DNA from: Euwallacea fornicatus
Taxonomy: Eukaryota > Arthropoda > Insecta > Coleoptera > Curculionidae
Direction of reading: 5' to 3'
Length of the DNA stretch: 64,000 bases
Assembly (NCBI RefSeq): GCF_040115645.1
Contig: NC_089547.1
Coordinates: forward strand, 1,302,001-1,366,000
How positions within the stretch are numbered: the first letter of the stretch is position 1; the number at the start of each line of letters is the position of its first letter. A model generated the notes under the pieces. The model ran no database searches and was not told where the DNA came from. It was given only the letters and a program-made list of their open reading frames with translations. The position numbers were made by a program, and so were the translations under genes. Shown piece after piece: positions 1 to 11,900 of the stretch.

Positions 1-766
1 TTACACTTGAGGCTCGTGAAGCGTGTAAAAATGAAAATTTACAAATTAGAGCCCTACTTACTACCCAAAAAATCCTTAATAAGATTAAAACTTAAGCTAA
101 AAACTGACAAAATTTTTAATGTCATGTGTCAAAGAAACCCGAATAGCGAGCAGGTTCAAAATTCGATATGAAAATATCAGGACCGTATTTAAAAAAAGTA
201 AGTTGACGAAGGTTGCCAAAAAACGAAATGTGGATTTCAAATCTGATATCGCCGAGTTGTAGTTGCCAAAAACTGCTTTGACAAGTTGTCAATTATCTCT
301 AATTCCCTCATCAAATTAATCTATTAAACGAAATTTTCTAAAAAATAATTTTTTGAAATATTTCCTAAACTAATCAGAATTTATGAAATTTGAAAAGAGC
401 GCCATATTGAGGTTCAAGTAACCTTAAATTTAACCGACCTCGTAACGTTTAAATCTATACCGAGATCCTCATGTTTAAAATTCGAGAGACGATCACTCTG
501 TATCTATAAATTCTCTGGCTCTCAAGGCTGCACTCTCCAGTTGATATACCATTATTTCAACATGTTTTCAATCAATCTTCAGATTAGGCCTTAATTCTCT
601 TATTGTGATTGCTGTAATTGACTCAATCTAGACCAGTGTATGTTAATCGTATGTCATCTTTTCATTTGGCTATCCTTCTTGTAGGATTGGACATAACCTC
701 TCTTTCTAGACAAAAGTCTGGATCATATGCAGTATATAGTATATAGTATATAGTACATAGTATATA
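1..766. other. Non-coding flank with one single repeat end
   Basis: No gene is visible. The right part, about 426-500, ends in GATCACTCTG followed by TA. It matches, over about 75 bp, a second copy ending at 51370, so it is one terminus of a dispersed TA-flanked repeat. The motif GTTGCCAAAAA occurs twice, near 218 and 262, which hints at further old repeat sequence. Confidence 0.5.
731..766. repeat. Microsatellite, 7-bp unit AGTATAT
   Basis: About five imperfect tandem copies of AGTATAT lie directly against the left end of the foldback element at 767. The last TA of the array serves as its left target-site copy. Confidence 0.85.
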
Positions 767-1494
767 CAGGGTGTCTACTAAATGATGGCATTAACTTGAA
801 AGAGTGATTCCTTGTCACAGTTTATGAAAAAAAAGTCCTAATAAACGTATGCCCTATCTTGTTTCGTTTTCGTGATACAGGGTGTCAAAGTTTTTTTTTG
901 GGGAGTTGGATAAGTATTTTCGGACGTAGAGGTGGTATATCGATGAAATTTAGTATTCAGGGGTTTTCTGAGACGAGGAATTTAAACATGATATCGGTTT
1001 TGCCGCAATATGCATAGGGCTATTATTACATGTTCGTTACTAAATTAATGTTTTGATAGAATGATGCGCAAATAAATTTTAAATCGTTGATAATTCGAAA
1101 ACCATTGCTCTGAGAATTTTTGACAAAAGCATACCTTTTTTGTTTAGAATTGACGGGGGAATAAGACATAATCTATTAGAAGTCAAAATACAAGGTCGTA
1201 AAAACGTTAAGGCAACTTTAACATAAGAATTTGCTGCAGGTGGCGCTCCCTACATATTGCGGTAAAACCGATATCATATTTGAATTTCTCGTCTCGGAAC
1301 ACCCCTGAATATTGAATTTTATGGAGATATTGCCCTTAGGTCGGAAAATATTTATTAAAAACTAAAAAAAAACCTCGACACCCGGTATCACGAAAATGAA
1401 GCAAGATAGGACATACGTTTATCAGGACTTTTTTTTTTTAATGTGACAAGGAATCGTCCCTTGAAATTAATGCCATCATTTAGTAGACATTCTG
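767..1494. mobile_element. Foldback MITE, 728 bp, TA target site
   Basis: The two ends are long inverted copies of each other. The left arm (767-1019) begins CAGGGTGTCTACTAAATG, and the reverse complement of the right arm (1243-1494) begins CAGAATGTCTACTAAATG. Pairing continues with scattered mismatches for about 250 bp per arm, including an inner GATACAGGGTGTC/GACACCCGGTATC pair. The loop, about 1020-1242, is A+T-rich and non-coding. TA dinucleotides flank both ends (765-766 and 1495-1496), as expected for Tc1/mariner-type insertion. There is no transposase, so it is non-autonomous. Arm divergence suggests an old insertion. Confidence 0.92.
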
Positions 1495-1496
1495 TA

Positions 1497-3986
1497 CACT
1501 TGATTGGGAAGTTTTGGAATATTGAATAAACGGTTTGGTCTATTTTTGACGGTTTTGTGATGCAGCACCGCTACTCATAGAATTAACTGTTCTAATTTTT
1601 TAAGTAAATCCATCTATTCTTCCTTGCTTCTTTTTGCCATCATTCGTCTTTTCCTATTGTTTTCAACAGGTGCCATTAACCGTTTCGAAAATGTCCAATT
1701 AATTTTAGCCAATTTGATTTCAAACCGGTCATTTGCATTTTTTTTTCCAAAAAAAGAAGAATTTTGGAATTGCTAATTTCGACCCTGGATCTGTTAAACT
1801 TCAATGATTGTGCTCACTCCACTGCTCTCATTTACAGTTATGAAACAAAGGCGCTTACGTACTTTCATTGCATAACTAGAGACGATATAAACACTGTCAG
1901 CGGTTCCACTTAAGAAAACTGTCACTTGAACTTTTACATAATTTGTCAAAATTGGCTTATGACGTCCAAGCGATTTGACGGGAGGAAAGATCATGACGGA
2001 CGAAATCAAATTGTAAAAATTGCTACCATCGAACATATATTTATCATGGAAAGTTCAGTTGGTTTCGGAACTTTTATCTTGTTAGCTCAAAGAGCAACGC
2101 CGATAGAATCCGTAACTCCGTCGTTTATTTTCGTATGATAGCACGGTAAAGTAAACAGAGTTGCTGCTTTCGCTGCTTCCAGTGGATACCGAAGGCAGGA
2201 ATCAGGACCAGCCGAGTTATCAAAGAGATATTCCCGGGTTTAGCCAAGTGAATTTTCTGTGATACATACATGCTCGACACAGGTTTTGGTACACGACAGG
2301 TTTGGGTCATGCAAAATATTCACTTGGAGCTTCCAATTACTTCCAAATCCGGTCCTGTCTGTGGAAAAACAATTAAAGCCGTTTTGCAGGAGGAATAATC
2401 CACACGAGGCATCCGATGAATCGCTGACGGCTCTCGGGTGGTAATTAACAATCAAGGCGCGGCCCTGTACAAAAAACGACCTGGGAAGAAAGAAGAAGAA
2501 GAAATGACGAAGCTCGACCGTGATTAAATTCGAAACAACGCCCGCGGGTCATCGTGGTATTTGCTCAGTTGAAGGCGATTTGTTGTAGATTTGAGCCTTA
2601 TGGTGATAGAACAAAAGACTGCAGATGAAGACAAAAGAGGATTAATAGCGCAATCATTTGTTTCCGGTAGCTTCAACCGGTACTACGTCGTTAACCGATC
2701 ATTTGCATATTAGGACAATTTTAGGAATTAGTGCAGCGTTTCTACTGCTCTAATTTAATGCACACTTTAGGCTCAATTGACAAGAAAACGCAGCTGCTCA
2801 TTTCCCAGAAATAACACCTTAATTTCCTATATGACTCGTTTATTGCTTAACTGATAAGTACCACAGATAGTACCCGGTTAAGTCATCAACGCAACTGTAA
2901 ACCCAGTACCATTTTTAAACGGCCCGATTCGCAGGAAAAACGTGCACCTATTCTCACATCAAAGCTTAGAATTTAATTAACTCATAGCGGCTTCCAGGTA
3001 AAATGGTACCGTCGCGGTACCGCTCATCAGGGTTAGATGCCCCAAATTTCAGATTAACATCTCACCAAGTACTTGGGAGCATTTCTAGAATATGAATGAA
3101 GCTTTAATTGGGAACCCGAAAATGACTGAAACGTGCTAGGCACCCTAGATCGTAAATCAGTACCACGCGGACGTGCCTTATTGCTGCGTGTGACAGATCC
3201 CTTTGTTTGGACTTTTCGGTGGTGCAAATCGACCAAGCGATACATGACTGGTACTGCCAGACAAATGAAGGCCCATAAGTGTGTTATAATATATTCAACC
3301 ACCCGACGGGCTCAAACCATTTCTTAGATAAATACGAAAGCCTGTCGTCCCGGCGATATTTTTTTATTAATGACCCGCCCTGTGGTGTTAAAATATTCCG
3401 AGATGAGCCTGTTATTAATTAAACGGGGCGCGGTCTGGTACCACCACGATATCACCGTCAGGTTTGATTCTCATTCAATCATTAATTTCAGTTCTTCGAA
3501 CCGGGTAATCGTCGCGAGCGACTGTGGTACCAACCCATATAAAACGGGCAGGTAAATTAAAATAACCAAAATACCGGATGGTACTCCGAGGTACATAAAA
3601 CGCGCCAGGTAATTTGTGGGTCTTTTTGCAATAATTAATACGCTCAATTAATACTGAGCCTATAAGATCGCGGATAAGGCCTTAAAACATACCTTTATGG
3701 GAAGGTATGCCGTTTTTAAACACCTCACATATTAATTATGGCCTTTGGTACGGTTTTCTGGTGCTGGCAATGCGGCACCACGTTCGAGAATTACAAATAT
3801 TTGCCCGCAAAAGGTTTCTTTACTGGTCATCTTCACGTCGCTTCATTTTGTCCAGTCCACCAGCCTAGCAAGTGGATCGATGCCGAGAGGGCACAATTGT
3901 GGTGTCAGGTCGATTCGATATTGCTCGGAAAAATTACCATAACCGATTCTTTATATGTAATATCGAGATAAAATTCTACATCCTGT
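1497..3986. other. Non-coding stretch, no gene recognised
   Basis: I see no coding similarity or repeat structure here except a local excess of the palindrome GGTACC between 3004 and 3532 (four copies). Sequence from 2900 to 3700 is less A+T-rich than its surroundings and looks unique. All open frames are under 85 codons and overlap on both strands. Confidence 0.5.
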
Positions 3987-4160
3987 AGATTTGGAGATAA
4001 TGCTTGTCTACGAGTTGCGCATGATAATGCTTTTCAATAGGTTGCGCATGATTCTGATAATCTGCACGTTGCGCGTGATACTGCTTTTCGAGAGGTTGCG
4101 CATGATTATGATTGTTTACACGCTGCGTGTGATAATGATTATCCATGCGTTTCGTCATTT
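3987..4160. repeat. Minisatellite, exact 27-bp period, about 6.5 units
   Basis: The motif GTTGCGCATGAT recurs with starts at 4014, 4041, 4068, 4095, 4122 and (degenerate) 4149, always 27 bp apart. Alternate units resemble each other more closely (TTTTC-AATAG and TTTTCGAGAG versions against CTACGA, CTGCACG and TTACACG versions), which points to an older 54-bp dimer. Because 27 is nine codons, frames stay open on both strands. The minus strand reads a nine-residue repeat of the type HAQPLEKQY. I infer this is a consequence of the period and not proof of a protein. Confidence 0.9.
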
Positions 4161-4370
4161 CTTCCTAGAGCCGAAATCGCCATCGTACTAACGTGGAGAG
4201 CTTCATCTCCTGATTTAAATCGAATAGAACCCACATGGGACATGCTTAAGAGCCGTGGTTTATGCGGACATGCTTCAAAACTAGACAGAAATCTAACTGA
4301 TTGCTTGAATTTTCCGCAGGTTTGGGAGAACCGAAAAACGCTCTTACGTGCTTCTGTTAATTTAAATTGA
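4161..4370 (+). pseudogene. Tc1-type (DDE) transposase, C-terminal remnant
   Basis: One open frame, ending at TGA 4368-4370, reads through TWRASSPDLNRIEPTWDMLK. This is the C-terminal signature of Tc1-family transposases (usual form WPxRSPDLNPIEHxWDxL). The glutamate after the isoleucine is the third catalytic acid of the DDE triad and is kept. About 40 further residues follow, with VWEN in the usual place for the conserved tryptophan region, and then the stop. The two upstream catalytic aspartates and the N-terminal DNA-binding domain are absent: the frame instead runs into the 27-bp minisatellite. It is therefore a fragment of a nuclear DNA-transposon gene and cannot be active. Family assignment is firm. 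Subfamily is not. Confidence 0.88.
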
Positions 4371-5039
4371 GCTCAAAATCGTCCCAAATAAGAGATATCT
4401 CACGAGGGTTGTCAAATTCGGGCGATATCAACGTATTAATAAGTACATTCTTCAGGCCACTCAAATTTTCGCCCTGAACGTAACGTTTTGCTGATGAAGT
4501 CTCGAAATTTGACTGGCGAGATCGACAAAACAATTCCATTCTCTAATATTTTTTTACATTTTTTGTTGCACAAAAAAAATTTATCTCATGTGACCGAAAA
4601 ATTATTTAGTAAGGTCCTCCAACCTTCCAGGCCTCGCTCATCACTTGCCCTGGAATCTTCTTGGCGCGCCTTGCAAAGTAGTATTTTTCCGATCTTCCAG
4701 CGTAAATAATTACTTAGAGCGCATTTCCGAGATATGCATTCTCTGGCTGACAAAATGGTAAACTGTAACTCGCCAAGCGTTTTTTGTAAATTTCGTTATT
4801 TTCCTCGCGAAAATGTGGCTTTGATTTGTGCTTGCTGTTTTCGTCATTCATAAAATCCATGGCTTTTCTATTAGTCGCGGCAAAAGGCTTTATATTTTAT
4901 TCCAAATGATCCGAGGTCTGCCAGCAAGGCTCTGAACATAAGTCTCTCCAAAATAAATCCATTTCTGTCGAAGCTTTTAAAGACGGAATAAGTACTGCGA
5001 TAAGAACCGTTCAGCTTAAATTAGTGTGCAGTGTCCAGC
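4371..5039. other. Non-coding stretch
   Basis: A+T-rich sequence between two transposase remnants. It probably includes decayed transposon sequence, but I cannot identify ends or coding similarity. Confidence 0.45.
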
Positions 5040-5250
5040 AGGACTTTCTTGACTACCTAGAACCCTGCGGAGTTATAAACGGCGATCATTTTGAACAAAG
5101 TAAGCTTCACCAGAAACGTATTCATTTCGGTGTAACCCGTCCTTTATGCAACCTCAAAGAAAAAGTCTAAGGAGTTCAGATCTGGCGAATTTGCCGGTCG
5201 CTATGGGACACCACGTCCGTCGCAATTGAAACTAGGTGTAACAGTTTCTA
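5040..5250 (-). pseudogene. Mariner-like transposase, decayed C-terminal remnant
   Basis: The minus strand at about 5160-5225 reads, in one frame, DGRGVP-stop-RPANSPDLNSLDFFFEVA-stop. This lines up with the RRGPIEWPxRSPDLxPLDFFLWG region seen in insect mariner-like transposases of the DD41D kind. The last catalytic aspartate (in SLDFF) is present. Two in-frame stops and loss of the LWG tryptophan show it is dead. Beyond the second stop the frame is lost, and only scattered similarity continues towards 5040. No inverted repeat ends were found around it. I am fairly sure of the superfamily because several signature residues agree in order, but the fragment is short. Confidence 0.75.
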
Positions 5251-7226
5251 ATGCAGAACACGTGTTAGAGTTCTATCGATCGCTACTTGAACATGTTGAT
5301 TCTTGTTATTTACTAAGGCTGTCACTCAACTATACTTGAAGACCATAGCATTTCATTGCTGAGAGTTGTGTCCTCAGTTCCTGTTGCCGAACTAATGTCC
5401 TTCTTCATCTGTTCCAGCTCTCTTTTACACCCCTGTCTCTGGCACCCTGTTCATTGTCTGGGCTTTGAGGGCACAACATGTGTAGTGCCGAGAGTTTATT
5501 CTAAAGACAACCGAAGTTTTACCATAATGGAACGTAGCTGGACTGACACCTCACATCGCACAAATTAATTACAAGTAGTTATGTATGTAGCGCAACGAGC
5601 AAGGTGTGCCCCGAACAAAATGCCCAAGAAAACGGCCTTTTCATACTTCTTGTGGCCATATATGCAAACGACGACGGCGAAGTCTGTTAATGTCCCAACG
5701 CAAAAAGGATGATAAATCCTCTTATTGTCCGCTAATTGTAAATGGCCGCATATTAACTCTTAAACTCACGGCATTATCTTAAATTTCGATCTGTCCCCGG
5801 GTACCCGGACGTTCTTTAGGCGCTTTCGCCATGCAGACCGAGTTCGGTCGGTGCAGCATTGGCACCGGAGCGAGAGTTAATTGAGTTACATCTTTAGATG
5901 CGCAATTATTAATCACCTTTCGCGGAATACGTGGTGTGATTTGCTGGCATAATTTAGTTGCTGCGGGACACCCATGGCGCGGGACGCAAAAATCGGAATT
6001 AACAGCTTGTAATTAATATCACACCATAAATTCTCCAGGACGAAAATCCTCGCGTGCTACGACCAGATTTAAGCTTATGTCGGATTTTTTGTACTGGACG
6101 ATGGGGTCAACGCTACACGAATTTGGAACGACCCTCACTTCAAGTTACAAGTATTTCAGTGTACTAGAGCTCAGATTTCGATACTACCCTCACGCCTCCC
6201 TTTGCTAAGGGTAAAGCTGGTAGCAGCCCAACCAGGGCTCAAAAAATTATAATGATGCGAAACCTACGCCACTCTCCATATCTTCTTCTGGCAACACAGC
6301 TCACAGGTTATTTCAGGTGATAGCCGACTTGCACCTCTTTAATATCGTCCTTATCTCAAACTTTGGTAGTACCAGTTTCTATTTAACTACAATATGCAGG
6401 ATTGCTGTGGTTTTTCCATTCTAAAATCCGAAAAAATATGAAATCTTTTAAATCCCTTGGGCCGATAAAAAATAAATCGATCAACTGGTGGACAAACTGG
6501 TGGTTAGAGGACTTGAGGTGAAATGGTATCGGAGAGGGAAAGACATCGACTACCTAAGGAAAATGAAAATTTTAACACGAAATTAAATATTTACAGAGGG
6601 CCCCTAAATGATCTGTATGCCACTTTACTACATTTTTACACCTGAGGTCAAAATACGATTACGTAACTCATCTTGCCTTAGGCGGCATTCTGTAAACTGT
6701 TTACATTCCATATAACTAAGTAACTGCGACGTCGAAATTAAAGTAATGCGGCGCTAATAATGAATATAAATAGTTATAGAATTATACCATGAATGCAGAG
6801 ATTAACGGTTTTCAGAATAACGGGCATCATTTTTTTATATTATTGGAAACAACAGGTACCTGAGCAAAAGCCACTGGTCAGATCTGAGAACGACAAAATC
6901 GGAACACCACATATCTGAGGTATTACACCGTAAAATAAGAGAACCGTCAGCTTTCAAAGGACCATAAATGTTTTTTCAACTTCTATGAAATTTAGCACTG
7001 AGAAAGTCATTCAGCAGCTCCACACAAAAAATCGGGTATTTCGTTAGTGAGTAACAGTTGGACCCACAATAATACACATATTACAGGACCCTATCTTAAT
7101 AAATTTTGTGGCAATGTCTACGAATCAAAAATTCTAAATAATTTTAGACATATATGATTCATGTAATTTGAATTAGAAAAAAAAACACCGGTGCATTAAA
7201 CTTCATGCAGGCATAATGCCCTAAAA
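5251..7226. other. Non-coding stretch, no gene recognised
   Basis: No coding similarity, long inverted repeats or tandem arrays were seen. The section from 5780 to 6060 is less A+T-rich and unique-looking. Confidence 0.45.
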
Positions 7227-7800
7227 TAATCCACAATTTCCAATGCACTTGTTATATTACACACGGGAATTTATTTAATGTCCCAAATTTATCATTTCAA
7301 CAATGCAGAACTATTAATATATTGTTAAGCCGAATCGATCACCGAAGAATCACGGCGGCAATTTGCACTAGTGTAATTACCGCGGCAAGTTCAAGCGATT
7401 CAGAAAATTCTATTATTTTCAAGATCATTTGTATTCGTGCAAACCGCCCAAAAATTATCGATAATTTCCATGGCCCTTATTATGTTACTCCTGAGAGTTT
7501 GATTCGTCTATTCTATCAACGTTGATATTTCAGCGATGCAACCGCGGAATCAATCACTGGAGAATTACAGTGGTGATTTGCACTAATGCAATTATCGAGA
7601 CAATTTCCCTGGTCGCTGTAACAATGTTATAACAAACTGAAATATGGGAATTTTTATGTCGATAATTTCCCTGGTCGCTCTAGCAATGTTATAGCAAAAT
7701 GATATATTAGAGTTTTGCGGCCGCGTTCGACGGTTTGCACCCGTGCAATTTAAGCTTCCCAAAAAATTATCGATAATTTTTGTAGTAATTATTACGTGTA
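7227..7800. repeat. Degenerate complex tandem repeat
   Basis: A block containing AATTTCC-TGG-(9-11)-ATGTTA recurs, with AATTTCC at 7235, 7463, 7602 and 7664 and a diverged copy at 7775. The copies at 7602 and 7664 form a clear 62-bp tandem duplication (AATTTCCCTGGTCGCT in both). A second block starting GAATCRATCAC occurs at 7332 and 7547, 215 bp apart. The section TTATCGATAATTT also repeats near 7455 and 7768. The array is old and of mixed period. It has no coding content. Confidence 0.75.
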
Positions 7801-8339
7801 TTATCCATGATAAAATGTGTATTTCCCATATTTTATGCAAGAACGTCACCAAATTGAACCGAAGTTCCGTTTTTTCTAATGCGTTACGCTGAATATTTTC
7901 AAATAGACTGGTTTTCATGCTGATTTCAGAAATGTACGGGTTTATGAATTTATCGCTAACAGTTTTAGTGCAATTACGTCACTACAATTTTTCCATTCCA
8001 TTAGGTTTGGTGTTTGTTGACTCTTTAATATGGCTTAAACGTGGTTCTCCTCAGTTATTTTGAATTGATAATAGGGTGAGAATCTGTCTCTCCAGGGGCA
8101 TCTGAGACTCCAATAGTTTTTTTTCCCATAGAGTGTATGATGGAAATATATGCAAAAAACTAGAACTTTTTATCATCGTTTCGGATAATCTTGAAATCAG
8201 AGAGAAAATCACGCTTTTTTCGCCTCTTTTATCGTTCCATATGAGGTTGCAAATAATGACGAGTCTGCGGGTCCCAGACAAAACTTTATTATTTGTTTAA
8301 TGACTTTCCTTCTTCAACGTCAGTCAACTTTTTTCCAGG
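7801..8339. other. Non-coding stretch
   Basis: A+T-rich sequence with no feature that I recognise. Confidence 0.4.
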
Positions 8340-8950
8340 ACACATTGACCTATTGAAGACGATAATAATTAAACAAACCCAGTTTAATAATTAAAAGCCT
8401 CGTAACCTTTAGCCCCACAAAACCAAATCCCGGTTTTTAATTCGTCTAAATTGCTAATTGACGTCACGTTATTAACAAGTGCGAATTAGCATTAATTAAG
8501 AATTCGACCTTTTTGATTAATGGCTGGCTCGGGTTTAATTGTCTTGGAGTGTTCGCAATTATTAATTAATAATTGTTGTTCGATCCAGATTGATGGAGAG
8601 GTATAGAACTGCGTTTCGTCTTCATAGAATAATTTATCAATTAACGCTTAAGCAGTCGGTAAAAGGAAGTGATAATCAAACGTTATTAATGCATCTTTAA
8701 GTAGACGGACTTACATGGCGCACAGATTGGATAATAACCACATTATTAAATCTATCCCTCCTAAGGCCGGAGATTGGTATTATTATCATCAAGCCTGAAT
8801 TATTTCTCATATACAGCGCAATTATTATTAACAATAATATTCTTCAAGTGACGTTTCGGCGTTTATTAGTCGCGGACGTTCTTAATTTGATAATGGTGCC
8901 ACTTCTGATGCAAACCAGACTCGATGATAAATTACCATTCTAACAAAGAC
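8340..8950. promoter_or_regulatory. Candidate enhancer: dense TAAT/ATTA cluster
   Basis: About eighteen TAAT, ATTA or TAATTA cores, the binding core of homeodomain proteins, lie in about 600 bp, for example near 8370, 8390, 8454, 8490, 8516, 8560, 8630, 8685, 8735, 8825 and 8885. They are separated by mixed-composition, non-repetitive sequence, so simple A+T richness does not fully explain the pattern. A perfect 20-bp palindrome sits at 8556-8575. Function is inference. No promoter or transcript can be seen. Confidence 0.4.
8556..8575. other. Perfect 20-bp palindrome CAATTATTAATTAATAATTG
   Basis: Both strands read the same over all 20 bases. It carries overlapping TAATTA/ATTAAT cores and lies in the middle of the homeodomain-motif cluster, so it could bind a homeodomain dimer. 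It could also be chance in A+T-rich DNA. Confidence 0.9.
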
Positions 8951-11900
8951 AAATCATAAACAGACTTTCAGCTTTAACCTACTGCGACTCTAGGAGATCT
9001 ACCATCTTTCCAAAGTACCCCGAAAGAATCATCCCCCATGCGCGGTAATTTCTAAATTAAGACATTTGTCGCATATTTCCTTATTTCTCAAAAAAAATTT
9101 ACAATTCATTTAATTGTCAAGAAAAATTTACTGGGGTTCCCAGCTGGTTACGCTATCACACCCTTTTCATCCAATTGCGAAAGAAAACATCTTTGGTTCG
9201 GAGGATTATTCCTACCGTTACTTGCAGACACAGTTTTCCATTGTTACAATTCTTCGATGCTAAGGGAGTTTGATAAAAAAAAATTACGTGACCGGCATTT
9301 AGGACTTTTAATTTTGACATTTGCAATTGCATATAATCAGCCTGAAGGGGGGCTCAACCCTGCATGAATCATTAATTACGAGGGGGGAAACTATTATAGT
9401 TTCTGGGTAGTTGTTAATTATTAAAAGTACACACGCCCCTCTTGTTTCGGGGGATGGAAAAAAGTTCAACTTAAGAATCGATATTGCGTCCTCTTAACTG
9501 CAGGTTACGTACGTGTTATATTCCATAGAGCAGAAAGAACTAGGGAAAATCTGCACAACTTATTTAAATATTCGCAAATGGCATCACGAAATTGAGCTTT
9601 TTAGAGCCTGTAGAATCTGTAATGAAGAAGGTGAACAATCACTTTCCTAGGAAGTCGGGCGTATCTACGAGCTCAACGAGTTTCGGCAAACTAATTATGA
9701 CTATGCAGCAAACGGACATATTGCGCACCTTTCGAAGAGGCTGCAGGTTTTTTAAACTCCCAAACCATCAACATTACAATTACAACCATTGATATTCGCA
9801 ACCTCGACCCAAACCAACCGATACTTCTGAATATGGCACCCATAACATCATATACATATATGTATGTGGTCTCATTGACCCTCCATTCAGGTGTGTTCCG
9901 TTTTGACGGTACGTGATTTCGCGTATACCCGAACTGTGGCAAAATATTCATGGTCCGGCCAATATACCTCTAAGAGATCTCAAATTTGAAGAATGATGTC
10001 CCAATCAGTTAGAAGATCCAAATATCTCCGAAATAATGATAATAATGTTGAGTATAATATCAAAAGCAGCCACGACAGCGACGCAGACATTTCGCTCAGA
10101 TCCAGGTTTTAAATCCAGAAAGGGGAGATGAACAGATTTTCGCTCAAGGAAGTGACACTGAAACGCAGGCCGAAGAACAAAATTATTATGATCATAATAA
10201 TTATGAATTGATTTCTCCGCCCCAGAACCTTAGAAGGCAGAAACTCAGTTTGCTGAGATATTGAATTTTTCTCTTTGGATCTCTTCGAGAAAACGAATAT
10301 GAGAAAGATTCTTCTTTACTCTGAATCATCCCAGTCGCTCAGCTTTGGCGAATCACCAGGTTCTCAATATTAAGGGTGCAATTATCTACTTCGTTGTTAT
10401 TAGCATGATAATTTCGATAAATGGACAACTCTGGGCAAAATTTCACGAAAATTCAAAAGTTTTCAAAATTTTCAATGTGAACTCAATTGATATCACTTCC
10501 AAAACTGAGATAAAGAAGAGTTAACCGGATTATTATATCTCTAACTCTTGAGGCTAGTTGCATAAAAACACAAAGAATCGCCCACAGAAATTATAAGAAA
10601 TTCCTGGTAAACAGAGAAAAACGTGTAAACGTAGCAACATCCCTCTCTAATCAATGTTTCCCGTAGGTCCGCTGTCTCTTTTAAATAGTTCGATTAGATG
10701 GTATGAACGGTACTCAAGAGATGGATTGTAGAGCAAATTTGTAGTCAAAGCCTTAGGAAGTTACATCATATAATCTGAATTTAAATAACTACAATCAAAA
10801 TCTCCAGATATTCAGAAGTACTGCAGAAGAGGAGTGATGCGATCTTCGTAAAACCGTATTCCGGACTATAAAATTTCAATTGCTGTGATGTAACTGCTGA
10901 AGAAATTGGACGGCAGTGAAAATATTGAAAATGATAAACTTAAAAAACCCTGAACGTACTTAAAATATGAGCTAGGAGAAAGTAGGAACCAGCGGTGAAC
11001 TGTGAACCAAGAGGTTCTTATGAATCACCAGGGTCGTCTTTTGAAATTCATGTTAAGCGCGATAAATCTGAAAAAATTGGTAGAAATGCCTGCAATTACA
11101 TTTCATAACAAACCGCCTTTCTCTGAATTATCGTTAGGAAAGCCAGCAGCAGTCTTAAAATTAGCAACAGAACGACGTTTACGCCACAATGGCCCGGCAC
11201 CGGTACCCTTTAGGTTCTCCCATCGGGCGAAATCAGATAAGTAACAAGCCGGCGGCGTAATTGTTGATTATTTTAATGACATCGGAGGTCCAGAATCTCA
11301 CACAAGGGGCACAATGCCCACACGGGCTCACAATTGGGCCCATTTGCATTTCGAACGGCTGCGTCCGTGATAACATCTAACTATATGGAGAAGAGACCGT
11401 GCTTCGGGTATTAATGCTGTAAGAATTTTCATGTTGTGCGCTGTTATGATTAGTTAGATGGGTACACTGGTTCTATGGGTACTTGGCTTGGTGTGGGTGG
11501 TAATCGTTTAATCTTCGAAAGCGACGAACTGGCAACGCCGGGGTTCACAAAGGGAGGGCCCTAGGATTTGGACCTGCTCGCGCCATCTGTGAGACGATAG
11601 CGGAAGCTCAGTGGGTGTTTTACACATATGAGCGTGAGCATATGGGTATCGATTATTCGTTATACGAACTCATTTCTTCAAAATCAGTAATTAAACAAAA
11701 TTTTTATGCTCCTGAGTAACTCCGATTAGGGAACCACAGAGGCTACATTTAAAAATTCAACTCCCTTCTAGGGACTCAGAGGGAACTGAGCGGCACCTTC
11801 CACCGGACCTTCTAAGTGACAAAGATTATAAAAAAGGTTGATTGGGGAGAAATTGCTTAATCTCCTTAGTGATGTGTATTTAACGTTTGTGTTTGGTGTT

